Shown: positions 38,604 to 47,829, counted from the stretch's first letter. The stretch: 56,850 bases of DNA from Burkholderiales bacterium (GCA_016192425.1 JACPUE010000022.1:1-56850); one strand, 5' to 3'. Notes: generated from the letters alone by a model not told the origin. A program made the numbers and translations.

Positions 38604-38619
38604 TGCAAGTTTGGTGCCT
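38604..38619 (-). promoter_or_regulatory. Sigma-54-like promoter of kinase-phosphatase 1
   Basis: Minus-strand AGGCAC-CAAAC-TTGCA has GG and GC at the correct 12-bp offset; only the first base departs from consensus. The start site would be near 38593, about 45-50 nt before the start codons. Confidence 0.55.
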
Positions 38620-38639
38620 TTGCGTCATCGCTGCGCGCT

Positions 38640-38655
38640 TGGCACGTTGTTTGCT
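38640..38655 (+). promoter_or_regulatory. Sigma-54 promoter of nirC
   Basis: TGGCACGTTGTTTGCT matches the -24/-12 consensus with GG at 38641-38642 and GC at 38653-38654. The start site would be near 38666, giving a ~105-nt leader. A GCAC-N6-GTGC dyad (about 38579-38592) lies upstream, one base short of the NtrC spacing. Confidence 0.75.
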
Positions 38656-38771
38656 GAACAGGGCATAAGCCGTGGACACGCAGCACCGCTGCATCCACGC
38701 ACCGACGCTGCTGCGCCTTGTGCTGCAGCAGCGCCCCGAAGACCTGCATCGCAACCTGGAGCAAGCACACC

Positions 38772-39584
38772 ATGGCCTACCTCGTCCCTGCTGAATTCGT
38801 CACCAAAATGGTGGACGCTGGCGAATCCAAGATCTACATGTCCACGCGCGATACGCTGATACGCGGCTTCATGGCGGGCGCCATCCTGTCGCTGGCGGCG
38901 GTGTTTGCCGTCACCGCCAGCGTGATGACGGGCTCCCCCCTCGTGGGCGCCATGTTGTTCCCGGTGGGCTTTTGCATGCTGTACCTGCTGGGGTTTGACC
39001 TGCTGACAGGGGTGTTCATGCTCACCCCGCTGGCCTGGCTGGACAAGCGCCCTGGCGTCACCCTGGGCGGCATCCTGCGCAACTGGGGGCTGGTGTTTGT
39101 GGGCAACTTCCTGGGAGCGCTGACGGTGGCCTTCATGATGGCGTTCATCTTCACCTATGGATTTTCGGTGCCGCCCAACGAGGTCGGGGAGAAAATCGGC
39201 CACATCGGCGAGGCGCGCACGCTCGGGTATGCCAAGTACGGCCTCATGGGCTGGCTCACCATCTTCATCCGCGGCATGCTGTGCAACTGGATGGTGTCCA
39301 CGGGCGTGGTCGGCGCCATGATTTCCACCACCGTCAGCGGCAAGGTCATCGCCATGTGGATGCCCGTCATGCTGTTCTTTGCCATGACGTTCGAACACTC
39401 GGTGGTCAACATGTTCCTGTTCCCCTCGGGCCTGATGATGGGCGGCAACTTCTCCATCATGGATTACTTCATCTGGAACGAGATCCCCGTGGTGCTGGGC
39501 AACCTGGTGGGCGGCCTGGCCTTCACCGGCCTCACGCTGTACGCCACCCACGTGCGCACCGCCCCCAAGCGCAAGCTGGTGTGA
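38772..39584 (+). CDS. nirC: Formate/nitrite channel NirC
   Basis: 270-residue inner-membrane FNT family channel that moves nitrite or formate. It has six helices with the family patterns GFMAGAILSLAAVFAV, YLLGFDLLTGVFMLTP, WGLVFVGNFLGAL, GMLCNWMVSTGV and FEHSVVNMFLFPSGLM. The central pore loop glycines and NFS sequence are kept. The start at 38772 follows CTGGAGCAAGCACACC. It is followed after 11 bp by the second kinase-phosphatase gene, so both are in one operon. Confidence 0.94.
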   Translation: MAYLVPAEFVTKMVDAGESKIYMSTRDTLIRGFMAGAILSLAAVFAVTASVMTGSPLVGAMLFPVGFCMLYLLGFDLLTGVFMLTPLAWLDKRPGVTLGGILRNWGLVFVGNFLGALTVAFMMAFIFTYGFSVPPNEVGEKIGHIGEARTLGYAKYGLMGWLTIFIRGMLCNWMVSTGVVGAMISTTVSGKVIAMWMPVMLFFAMTFEHSVVNMFLFPSGLMMGGNFSIMDYFIWNEIPVVLGNLVGGLAFTGLTLYATHVRTAPKRKLV

Positions 39585-39595
39585 CCCCAAGCGCC

Positions 39596-41362
39596 ATGCC
39601 CTTGACCACGCCAGCCCTGCTGCAAGTGCGTGTCGGCCAGCATTCCAATGCGGGGCGCAAAAGCGTCAACCAGGACTTCCACGGCGCATGCCTGCCCGAC
39701 GGGCTGCAGCGCCAGAGCAAGGGCGTGGCCGTGGCGCTGGCCGACGGCATCGGCAGCAGCGATGTCAGCGACGTGGCCGCTGCCGCCGCCGTGCATGCGC
39801 TGCTGGTGGACTACTACTGCACCTCCGACGCCTGGAGCGTCAAGCGCTCGGCCCAGTGCGTGATCGCAGCCACCAACTCGTGGCTGCATGCGCAAACCCG
39901 GCGCAGCCCCTACCGCTTCGACCAGGACCGGGGCTACGTCTGCACGCTCAGCGCACTCATCATCAAAGGGGCCACGGCGCACCTGTTCCATGTGGGCGAC
40001 ACACGCATCCACCGCGTGCAGGGCCGCACGCTGGAGCAGCTCACCGAAGACCACCGCGTCTGCATGGCCGACGGGCGCAGCTACCTGGGGCGCGCGCTGG
40101 GCGTGCAGCCCCAGACCGAGATCGACTACCGCAGCCTGCCCGTGGACGCGGGCGACGTGTTTGTGCTGAGCACCGACGGCGTGCACGAGCATGTATCGCC
40201 CGGCGCCATGATGCAGGCCATTGCCGCCCATGCGCACGACCTGGATGCTGCTGCGCGCAGCATCGTGCAGCAGGCCCTGGCGCAGGGCAGCCCGGACAAC
40301 TGCACGCTGCAGATCGTCGCCATCGACCGCGTGCCCCAGGCCGACAGCGGCGAAGTGCTGCACCAGCAGGCCCAGCAGCGTGCCCAACTGCGCCTGCCGC
40401 CCGTGCTGTCGGCGCGCCAGCAGTTCGAGGGCTACGAGATCGTGCGCGAACTGCACGCCAGCCACCGCAGCCATGTGTACCTGGCCACTGCACTGGCCAG
40501 CGGCCGCCAGGTGGTGCTCAAGACCCCTTCCATCGACCGGCGCGAAGACCATGCCTACCTCGACCGCTTTGTGCTGGAGGAATGGATCGCACGGCGCATC
40601 GACAGCCCCCATGTGCTGCGCCCAGCCGATGGCGACCCGCCCCGCCCGCGCGAACACCTGTTTGTGGCCATGGAGTATGTGCATGGACAGACCCTGGCGC
40701 AGTGGATGACCGACCACCCCCGCCCCAGCCTGGCGCAGGTGCGCGACATCGTGGGCCAGGTGGCGCGCGGGCTGCAGGCCTTTCACCGGCGCGAGATGCT
40801 GCACCTGGACCTGCGGCCCGAGAACATACTGATCGACGCCCAGGGCACGGTCAAGATCATCGACTTTGGCGCCGTGCAGGTGGCCGGGCTGGCCGAGGCC
40901 CAGCCCGCCAGCGACACCCCGCCCGTGCTGGGCAACCTGCACTACACCGCCCCCGAATGCCTGCTGGGCGAGGCCCCCGCGCCCAGCGCCGACCTGTACG
41001 CCCTGGGCGTGCTCACCTATCAGATGCTGACCGGCCGCCTGCCCTACGGCAGCCAGGGCGCCGCCGTGCGCACACGCGCCGACCTGCGCCGCCTGCAGTA
41101 CCGCAGCGCGCTGGACGAACACCACCCCATTCCCGCATGGATGGACGCCGTGCTCGAACGCGCCGTGCACCCACAGCCGCACAAGCGCCAGCAGGCGCTC
41201 ACCGAATTCGTGCACGACCTGCATCACCCCGGTGCAGCCTACCTGCGCCAGAACCGCCAGCCCCTCACGGAGCGCAATCCGCTGCTGTTCTGGCGCAGCC
41301 TCTCGTTGCTGCTGGGGCTGGCTGTGGTGGTGCTCTTGGGCATGATTAACAGCCTGCGCTGA
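39596..41362 (+). CDS. PP2C phosphatase-protein kinase fusion 2
   Basis: 588 residues, paralog of the gene at 36816. The PP2C domain shows VNQDFHG, ALADGIGSSD, FHVGDTRIHR, LSTDGVHEHV and GSPDNCT. The kinase domain has VVLKTPSI, an unusual LHLDLRPENILID in place of HRDxKxxN, an intact IIDFGAVQVAG, and LHYTAPECLLG; the glycine loop is degenerate. It ends with a hydrophobic helix LLLGLAVVVLLGMI. The membrane anchor and placement next to nirC suggest control of a membrane or nitrogen-metabolism target, which is inference. Starts 11 bp after nirC. Confidence 0.92.
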   Translation: MPLTTPALLQVRVGQHSNAGRKSVNQDFHGACLPDGLQRQSKGVAVALADGIGSSDVSDVAAAAAVHALLVDYYCTSDAWSVKRSAQCVIAATNSWLHAQTRRSPYRFDQDRGYVCTLSALIIKGATAHLFHVGDTRIHRVQGRTLEQLTEDHRVCMADGRSYLGRALGVQPQTEIDYRSLPVDAGDVFVLSTDGVHEHVSPGAMMQAIAAHAHDLDAAARSIVQQALAQGSPDNCTLQIVAIDRVPQADSGEVLHQQAQQRAQLRLPPVLSARQQFEGYEIVRELHASHRSHVYLATALASGRQVVLKTPSIDRREDHAYLDRFVLEEWIARRIDSPHVLRPADGDPPRPREHLFVAMEYVHGQTLAQWMTDHPRPSLAQVRDIVGQVARGLQAFHRREMLHLDLRPENILIDAQGTVKIIDFGAVQVAGLAEAQPASDTPPVLGNLHYTAPECLLGEAPAPSADLYALGVLTYQMLTGRLPYGSQGAAVRTRADLRRLQYRSALDEHHPIPAWMDAVLERAVHPQPHKRQQALTEFVHDLHHPGAAYLRQNRQPLTERNPLLFWRSLSLLLGLAVVVLLGMINSLR

Positions 41363-41449
41363 GAGGCCACACAAGGCCAAGTGCCTGCAGGGGTGGCGCT
41401 TTCGCACGACAATCGGCACCCTTGCTGTTTTCATCCCACACCACGAACC

Positions 41450-42418
41450 ATGGCCATCAGCCACTACCTCAAAGACATAGGCCGCGGCAAGGACGGCACA
41501 CGCTCCCTGAACCGCGCCCAGGCCACCGACCTGCTGGGCCTGGTTCTGGACGGCATGGCCAGCGACCTGGAGGTGGGCGCCTTCTGCATTGCCATGCGCA
41601 TCAAGGGTGAAACGCCCGAAGAGATGGCGGGCTTTCTGGACGCCATCCACCAGCGCCTGCCGCGCCTGGCCGTTCCCGGGCGCCCGCTGGTGGTGCTGCC
41701 CAGCTACAACGGCGCCCGCAAGCTGCCGCTGCTGACCCCGCTGCTGGCCCTGCTGCTGGCGCGCCAGGGCTTGAGCGTGCTGGTGCACGGCAGCGCCACC
41801 GAGGAGCGCCGCGCCTGCAGCGCCGACGTGCTGGCCCACCTGGGCGTGGTCCCGCAACAGGTCTTGCAGACCCCTGCCCCGGGCAGCGTAGCCTTTGCGC
41901 CCACGGCCCTGCTGCTGCCCGGCCTGGAGCGCCTGCTGCAGGTGCGCCGCGTGCTGGGCCTGCGCAACAGCGCGCACAGCCTGGTCAAGCTGCTGGACCC
42001 TCTGGCCCCCGCGGGCGCGCACAGCATCGTGGTGGGCAGCTACACCCACCCGGAATACGCGCAATCGATGGCCGCCACCTGCGCGCTGACGGGTGCCTGC
42101 GCCCTGCTGCTGCGCGGCACCGAAGGCGAGCCCGTGGCCGACCCGCGCCGCACGCCGCAGATGGACGCCTACGTGCACGGACAGCACCAGCGCGTGCAGG
42201 ACGCGCAAGCCGGCCCGCTGGCCGCCCTGCCCCAGTTGCCCACGGCCATTGACGCGGCCAGCACCGCCGCCTGGATCCGCAGCGTGCTGGACGGCGCGCA
42301 GCCCGTGCCTGCCTCCATTGCGCTGCAGGTGGAACACATCTTGCGTATTGCAGGGCAGATGTCCACGGAGCCCGCGCATGATGCCCATCGCCTACCCACA
42401 CCACCCGCACCCCACTGA
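41450..42418 (+). CDS. ybiB: YbiB-family protein (anthranilate phosphoribosyltransferase fold)
   Basis: 322 residues. The sequence HYLKDIGRGKDGTRSLNRAQ and GAFCIAMRIKGETPEEMAGF is that of YbiB, a TrpD2-like protein that binds nucleic acid and lacks the phosphoribosyl-pyrophosphate site. Its cellular role is unclear. It starts 87 bp after the second kinase-phosphatase gene, and its 3' end overlaps cobA by about 41 bp, so the genes are tightly linked. In betaproteobacteria this pair often sits with nitrate assimilation genes. Confidence 0.88.
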   Translation: MAISHYLKDIGRGKDGTRSLNRAQATDLLGLVLDGMASDLEVGAFCIAMRIKGETPEEMAGFLDAIHQRLPRLAVPGRPLVVLPSYNGARKLPLLTPLLALLLARQGLSVLVHGSATEERRACSADVLAHLGVVPQQVLQTPAPGSVAFAPTALLLPGLERLLQVRRVLGLRNSAHSLVKLLDPLAPAGAHSIVVGSYTHPEYAQSMAATCALTGACALLLRGTEGEPVADPRRTPQMDAYVHGQHQRVQDAQAGPLAALPQLPTAIDAASTAAWIRSVLDGAQPVPASIALQVEHILRIAGQMSTEPAHDAHRLPTPPAPH

Positions 42419-43196
42419 CACCCACGGCCGCTGCACCCTGGTGGGCGCGGGGCCGGGCGACCCCGAACTGCTCACCCTCAAGGCCGTGCGCGCCATCGAA
42501 TCGGCCACCGTGCTGCTGGTGGACGACCTGGTGAGCGAAGCCATCGTGGCCCTGGCGCCGCGCAGCGCGCGCATCGTGCGCGTGGGCAAGCGCGGTGGCT
42601 GCAAGAGCACGCCGCAGGCCTTCATTGAAAAGCTCATGCTCATGGCGGTGCACGAGGGCGAACATGTGGTGCGCCTCAAAGGGGGCGACCCGTTCATCTT
42701 TGGGCGCGGCGGCGAAGAGGCCGAGCACCTGCGCGCTGCGGGCGTAGCCGTGGAGGCCATCAACGGCATCACCGCCGGGTTGGCCGGGCCCACGGCACTG
42801 GGCGTGCCGCTCACGCACCGCGACCACGCGCAGGGCGTGCTGTTCATCACCGGCCACGCCCGCCCCGGAGCCCCCAGCCCCGACTGGGCCCTGCTCGCCC
42901 GCACCGCGCAACAGGCACGGCTCACACTGGTCATCTACATGGGCATGAGCGGCGCACGCCAGATCCAGGACGGTCTGCTGCAGGGCCTGCCCAGCCACAC
43001 GCCCGTGGCCGTGATCCAGCACGCCAGCCTACCCCGGCAACGCCACGCCACGGCCGCGCTGGAGCAGTTGGCTGACACCATTGCCCAACACGGCCTGGGC
43101 AGCCCGAGTGTCATCGTGGTGGGCGAGGTGGTGCGCGGGCTGGCGGCGCTGCACGGCCAGAGCGCGCCGATCCTGATGCGGCACCAAGCCGCCTGA
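42378..43196 (+). CDS. cobA: Uroporphyrinogen-III C-methyltransferase
   Basis: 272 residues. It methylates uroporphyrinogen III twice using S-adenosylmethionine to form precorrin-2, the first step to siroheme. Motifs are LVGAGPGDPELLTLKAVRAI, VRLKGGDPFIFGRGGEEAEHL, INGITAGLAGPTALGVPLTH and VIYMGMSGARQIQ. It is the stand-alone CobA/SUMT form without the CysG oxidase-chelatase domains, so another enzyme must finish siroheme. The start at 42378 follows GGAG. NirB needs this cofactor, which explains the location. Confidence 0.93.
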   Translation: MMPIAYPHHPHPTDTHGRCTLVGAGPGDPELLTLKAVRAIESATVLLVDDLVSEAIVALAPRSARIVRVGKRGGCKSTPQAFIEKLMLMAVHEGEHVVRLKGGDPFIFGRGGEEAEHLRAAGVAVEAINGITAGLAGPTALGVPLTHRDHAQGVLFITGHARPGAPSPDWALLARTAQQARLTLVIYMGMSGARQIQDGLLQGLPSHTPVAVIQHASLPRQRHATAALEQLADTIAQHGLGSPSVIVVGEVVRGLAALHGQSAPILMRHQAA

Positions 43197-43282
43197 GCAC
43201 CCCAAAGCACTGGGCTAGGGCCACTGCGGCGACCCGCGCAGCGTGCGCCTGAGACTGCGCACGAGGCTCTGCGCGTACCTGT

Positions 43283-43765
43283 TCAGAGTCCTTCCAGCTC
43301 TGTCTCCAGTGCCTTGAGCTGCTTGCGCAGCTCCTCGGTGCGGGCCTCGCAGGCCGCCTTGTCCTTGGCACTGGCGGCTTCCTGCTCTTGCACGAACTGG
43401 GAGCCTTGCGGGAGGTTGCCGCGCCGCAGCGGCCCCGCGTGGGCAACGGCCTCTGCCGGTGCCGCCGCGCATTCACGCTGGTTGCGCTCCAGGGCCGCGC
43501 GCGCCTGCGGGATGCCCTGGGTTTGCAGGTAGTTCTTGCGCTGCCAGGTCGCGCCGAAGGCGCCTTCCTTGGAGGGTTTGCGCGGGGGCGGGGCAACGGC
43601 GGGAGCCGGCATGGCGGGCCGTACTTCGATCTCCCCACCCTCGCCCGGACAGGGCGCTTCCTGAAACGACACCTTGCCCTGGGCATCCGTGCATTTGTTG
43701 ATGGCCCAGGCCGGGGGTACCAAGCCCAGTACCAGGAAGCAGGCGGCGTAGCGAAGAGGTTTCAT
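43283..43765 (-). CDS. DUF4124-type exported protein
   Basis: 160 residues. After a signal ending VPPAWA comes a short DUF4124 region, INKCTDAQGKVSFQEAPCPG, with two cysteines likely to form a disulfide, then a proline-rich linker and a charged helical C-terminus (CEARTEELRKQLKALETELE) likely to coil. ATG at 43765 is preferred over one ten codons upstream. Convergent with cobA. Function unknown. Confidence 0.85.
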   Translation of the reverse strand: MKPLRYAACFLVLGLVPPAWAINKCTDAQGKVSFQEAPCPGEGGEIEVRPAMPAPAVAPPPRKPSKEGAFGATWQRKNYLQTQGIPQARAALERNQRECAAAPAEAVAHAGPLRRGNLPQGSQFVQEQEAASAKDKAACEARTEELRKQLKALETELEGL

Positions 43766-43852
43766 AGGGGCTGCCCCTCGGACGACAAAGACCACATGCT
43801 ACCGCGTCGCATGGGGACAATGCGGGTCTCTTTGATCCGCCAGTACCATCCA

Positions 43853-45949
43853 CTAATCCGGCAACACCAGTCGCAGCACGCTGTTCTCGCTGCCCAGGTA
43901 CAGGCTGTTCCGGTCGGGCCCTGGCGCCAGGAACTTCACCCGATTCAACCCGCCCGGCAGCGTGCCGGGGAAAACGCCTCCGGGTATGGGCTCGTTCTGG
44001 CCCGCCAGCAGCTCCAGCCCTTTGGCCTGCGTCCACCGGTGCACGCCGCAGGCACTGGAGAGAAACACCTCGCCGGGCCGACCGGGCAGAACGCAGATCT
44101 GCTTGAAGGGTTCCTGGTAGAACTCCGGCAGCTTTGGATCTATCACCAAAGACAACGCAAATTTCTGGATTTCCTGGGTATCGATGCGCACCAGTTCGGG
44201 GTGGAAGCGCACAAAGGAGGTGGCGCCATCCAACTCCACACGGTTGCACAGCACCCACGAAACCTGGGCGGAGCCGCCCTCGAAAGCCATGTCCGCAATG
44301 TCCATGTACCAGGGGCGCTGTGCCAAGGAAGGATAGGTCTGCGGCGTATACACCGCCTGCAGATCCCCCGCAACGATTTGCACCTGCCCATTGGCATCGA
44401 TCGTGCCCACGAGCGAGTTCCCCGTGGCCCTGCCGAAATACGCATCGCCAGTGCTGGGCTGCGGCGAATAACGCTTGGCAAACCACAGCCGCCCCGTCGT
44501 ATCGGTGCGCAGAAACACATCTTCACCCCGGTTGCGAGCGACATGGCTGGAACTTGTCCATGCCTGCCAGGCAGACTTGCCATCCATGGGCGTTCGAACC
44601 AAGGTATTTTTGGTTCCGCCCTCATGGCCGACCAGATGCCCATAGGCAATGGCCAACCGGGACCCGAGCGGCGGGGCGGCCCATGTGCTCACCCGGCCCG
44701 GGGCACTGACCGATCGAACGGCAGGCACAGGTGCAGCAGACGACGAACTGCCCCGCTGGTACTCCAGCACCACCAAACCACCGGCCCCATCGGGCAATGC
44801 CTCAGCGCCCTGCATGAAGTCGAAACGTGCCTGCAGGCCCTGGCCGTCTGCCTCGCCCCTGTGGGCCCGCAGGCCCAACCACCGGTGCACCACGGCACCT
44901 GTGGACTCCAGCCTGCACTCCACAACTTCCGATCCATCCTGCCACAGCCCACTGCAAGCCACGAACAGGGAGGCCGGGTTTGCCTGCGACGGCCCTTGAG
45001 CAACGACCGCTACCGCACTGCCCCGCACCTTCCACCCTGCAGCCACCGAGCGGCCCGACAAGTCGATTTGCGCAATGCTGAATTCGGGGCCCCCTTGCGT
45101 TCCGGAATACGCCCAGTACACATCTGCGGCCCCTTGGACCTTTTGCAGCGGAGTCCACTGGTCGAACGCCCACTGGCTGGGAAGCACCCGCCATTGGTAG
45201 GCGTTGCCCTCCATCACGAGTTCTGCCCACTCCTTTGGCACGGACGCGTCCGGCGAATGGGTGTAACGCCGCACGCCACCGGCAGGGGACTCCAGCAGCT
45301 GGCTCCCATGGGGTATCGGCAACAGTGTCTTCACCGTTCCGTCCGCCGCCAGGGTGCGCAACACCGGTTGAAAACCCCGCTGGGAATCTTCATCGATGAA
45401 GTACACGAGCCCGTCCTTGGCCAGCAGCAGAGATTGGGGGGAAAAGAGACGCGCGCCCGTTCCCACCCCATCGATCAACCCCGTACCGGAAGCGCCTCCC
45501 GCCAGGCGCACGGGTGTTTCGCCCTGCAAGTATTCAACGGTTCCCCCGCCCCCCGTCACGAGGTAACGGTCCAGGGCATCAAACAACAGTCCATGGAGAG
45601 CCGAGGGGATCGGAGAAAACGACGACACCCCTTGCCTGCTTCTGCGCCCCACGCGACAGTCATAGGTTCCGCTCACAAACTGAAAGTCGCCCTGGCTGTT
45701 GAACGCAGGCCCGCTCAGTTCATCGGGCAGCCGCGCCATGGCGCCTTGCTGCAGTGCGAACCCGCCGCCACCCAGAGCGCCAGCCACCAGCTCCAGCGCA
45801 CCCACTTTGGCAGGCAGGACCACTGGGGGCTCCTCGCCCTCCCCCCCGCCCCCGCAACCGGCAACGCCAGCCGTTACGGCCACCAGGCCCCACTGGCCAA
45901 AGCGGCGCCGTGTGATGGCCCGTGCGTAGAAATCGGATGCAGACGTCAT
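43853..45949 (-). CDS. Tat-exported lipoprotein, probable beta-propeller
   Basis: 698 residues. The start has ITRRRFGQWGLVAVTAGVAGC: twin-arginine and a lipobox cysteine followed by a glycine-rich linker. The rest contains repeated beta-strand units such as LARLPDELSGPAF, GVGTGARLFSPQSLLLAKDG and LGSENSVLRLVLPD, with NHL-like phrases, so a six- or seven-bladed propeller is likely. No enzyme signature seen. Function unknown; single gene. Confidence 0.75.
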   Translation of the reverse strand: MTSASDFYARAITRRRFGQWGLVAVTAGVAGCGGGGEGEEPPVVLPAKVGALELVAGALGGGGFALQQGAMARLPDELSGPAFNSQGDFQFVSGTYDCRVGRRSRQGVSSFSPIPSALHGLLFDALDRYLVTGGGGTVEYLQGETPVRLAGGASGTGLIDGVGTGARLFSPQSLLLAKDGLVYFIDEDSQRGFQPVLRTLAADGTVKTLLPIPHGSQLLESPAGGVRRYTHSPDASVPKEWAELVMEGNAYQWRVLPSQWAFDQWTPLQKVQGAADVYWAYSGTQGGPEFSIAQIDLSGRSVAAGWKVRGSAVAVVAQGPSQANPASLFVACSGLWQDGSEVVECRLESTGAVVHRWLGLRAHRGEADGQGLQARFDFMQGAEALPDGAGGLVVLEYQRGSSSSAAPVPAVRSVSAPGRVSTWAAPPLGSRLAIAYGHLVGHEGGTKNTLVRTPMDGKSAWQAWTSSSHVARNRGEDVFLRTDTTGRLWFAKRYSPQPSTGDAYFGRATGNSLVGTIDANGQVQIVAGDLQAVYTPQTYPSLAQRPWYMDIADMAFEGGSAQVSWVLCNRVELDGATSFVRFHPELVRIDTQEIQKFALSLVIDPKLPEFYQEPFKQICVLPGRPGEVFLSSACGVHRWTQAKGLELLAGQNEPIPGGVFPGTLPGGLNRVKFLAPGPDRNSLYLGSENSVLRLVLPD

Positions 45950-46064
45950 ATCCAGGTTCTCCTTGAGCAGCCCAGATTATTCGTGAACCGCACCCGCGGA
46001 ACGCCATTGCCATCCCATCGTTACCAACAGAAACACTGTTTTGTGAAGTGCGGCAGAGGCTCCT

Positions 46065-47372
46065 GTGGCCACACCTCTTGCCACCAGCAAAGACGGCACA
46101 ATCAGCGCCTTTGCCTCACTGCCTCCAACCGCCGTGCCAACGCTCCCCCTTTTTGACACCGTCATCATCGGCGCTGGCGCCGCCGGTTTGTTTTGCGCAG
46201 GCCAGGCGGGCCAGCGTGGCCTCAAGGTACTGCTCATCGACCATGCGCAAGCCGTGGCCGAGAAGATCCGCATCTCGGGCGGCGGGCGCTGCAATTTCAC
46301 CAACCGCGACCTGGACCCACAGGCGCCGCACAAGCACTTTGTGGGGCAGAACCCGCAGTTCTGCCGTTCGGCGCTCTCGCGCTACACACCCGCCGACTTC
46401 ATCGCACTGGTGCAAAAGCACGGCATCCCCTTCCATGAAAAGCACAAGGGCCAGTTGTTCTGCGACCGCTCGGCCGAGGACCTCATCGCCATGCTGCTGG
46501 CCGAGTGCGCCGCTGGCGGTGTGGAGCGCTGGCAGCCCTGCAGCGTCAGAAAAGTGGTATTTTCGGCCTCTGAGGCAGATGGGGCAGGCGCTGGCAGCTA
46601 TCAAATTCATACCGATCGCGGGCCGGTGCAGGCGCGCAGCCTGGTGGTGGCGACCGGCGGGCTGTCCATCCCCAAGATCGGCGCCACGGATTTCGGCTAC
46701 CGGATCGCGCAGCAGTTCGGCATTCCGCTGGTGGAGCGCCGCCCCGGCCTGGTGCCGCTCACCTTCGACGGCGAGGCCTGGGCGCCGTGGGCACAGCTCG
46801 CCGGGCTGGCCCTGCCGGTCACGATCAGCACCGGCGCCAAAAAGTCGCGTATGGCCTTCGACGAAGACCTGCTGTTCACCCACCGCGGGCTGTCGGGCCC
46901 GGCGGTGTTGCAGATCTCCAGCTACTGGCAGGAGGGAACGCCGCTGTCGATCGACCTGGCCCCTGGCGTGGATCTTTCTGCCAGCCTTGCGCAGGCCAAA
47001 ACACGTTCACGCAAGCTCATTGCCAACGAGCTGGCCCAGCTCGTGCCCGGCCGCCTGGCAGATGCCTGGGCCGGGCGCGAAGCCGATTGGCAGCGCCCCA
47101 TCAACGAAGCCGCCGACAAGGCCCTGGCCCGGCTGGCCGAGCAGATGGCGCGCTGGGAGCTGACGCCCACCGGCACCGAGGGCTACAAAAAGGCCGAGGT
47201 CACGCTGGGCGGCATCGACACGCGCGCCCTCTCGCAGCAGACCATGGAATGCAAAGCCCAGCCGGGGCTGTACTTCATTGGCGAGGTGGTGGACGTGACC
47301 GGCTGGCTGGGCGGCTACAACTTCCAGTGGGCCTGGGCCAGCGCGCATGCGTGCGCGCAGGGGTTGGCCTAG
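46065..47372 (+). CDS. NAD(P)/FAD-dependent oxidoreductase, HI0933/YhiN family
   Basis: 435 residues from GTG 46065 (GTG 46134 is also possible). The N-terminal dinucleotide motif VIIGAGAAGLFCAGQAG, then EKIRISGGGRCNFTNRD, and the C-terminal GEVVDVTGWLGGYNFQWAWAS mark the HI0933/BaiN flavoprotein family, whose substrate is unknown. A stretch around residues 161-183 (ASEADGAGAGSYQI) coincides with a degenerate copy of the dispersed repeat (46545-46612) and may be an insertion. Confidence 0.85.
   Translation: MATPLATSKDGTISAFASLPPTAVPTLPLFDTVIIGAGAAGLFCAGQAGQRGLKVLLIDHAQAVAEKIRISGGGRCNFTNRDLDPQAPHKHFVGQNPQFCRSALSRYTPADFIALVQKHGIPFHEKHKGQLFCDRSAEDLIAMLLAECAAGGVERWQPCSVRKVVFSASEADGAGAGSYQIHTDRGPVQARSLVVATGGLSIPKIGATDFGYRIAQQFGIPLVERRPGLVPLTFDGEAWAPWAQLAGLALPVTISTGAKKSRMAFDEDLLFTHRGLSGPAVLQISSYWQEGTPLSIDLAPGVDLSASLAQAKTRSRKLIANELAQLVPGRLADAWAGREADWQRPINEAADKALARLAEQMARWELTPTGTEGYKKAEVTLGGIDTRALSQQTMECKAQPGLYFIGEVVDVTGWLGGYNFQWAWASAHACAQGLA
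46545..46612 (+). repeat. Degenerate dispersed repeat copy inside oxidoreductase gene
   Basis: AAAAGTGGTATTTTCGGCC and GCGCTGGCAGCTATCAAATTC resemble the flanks of the dispersed repeat. The middle is diverged and the reading frame is kept. Confidence 0.4.
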
Positions 47373-47394
47373 CGTTTGCGCCTGTGCGGCCCCA

Positions 47395-47829
47395 TCACTT
47401 GGCAACGGCCAGGCTGGATTCCTGCACACCCTTTTGCCCGGTGGCGGCATCCACCACCTGCAGTTTATTGCGGGCATACAAAGCGCCCATTTTCACTTCT
47501 TGCCAAACGTAATACAACATACCCGGCTTGGTATCGATGGTCAGTGAATCGGTATTCTCCGCCTTGGAGGTGATGGTATGCCTGCCAGGCGCCACCTGGG
47601 TATAGAGATAGGTTTTTGCAGCCGTCTGGCCAATGGGTTTTCCATCCACTTCCACATCCATGGCCACAGTGCCGCCGATCGATTCATTGCGGTAAATGTA
47701 GATTCCCGCCTTGTTGGACTGTGGCGCAAACTTCTTGGCCGTTGCATCTGCCTGGGCATCACCCATGGGAACAGAGGCACACCCCACCAAACCTGCGGCG
47801 GCAATGGCAATCAAAATCAGTTTTCTCAT
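47395..47829 (-). CDS. DUF2846-type lipoprotein
   Basis: 144 residues. The signal ends AAGLVGC (lipobox), so it is a lipoprotein. The mature domain with KAGIYIYRNESIGG, DGKPIGQTAAKTY and APGRHTITSKAEN is the DUF2846 beta-sandwich seen in small envelope proteins. ATG at 47829. Convergent with the oxidoreductase. Function unknown. Confidence 0.85.
   Translation of the reverse strand: MRKLILIAIAAAGLVGCASVPMGDAQADATAKKFAPQSNKAGIYIYRNESIGGTVAMDVEVDGKPIGQTAAKTYLYTQVAPGRHTITSKAENTDSLTIDTKPGMLYYVWQEVKMGALYARNKLQVVDAATGQKGVQESSLAVAK

Noticed and set aside
39464-42388. 974-codon open frame opposite kinase-phosphatase 2 and ybiB
   Set aside because: Spans two well-supported genes on the other strand, has no motif and no ribosome site.
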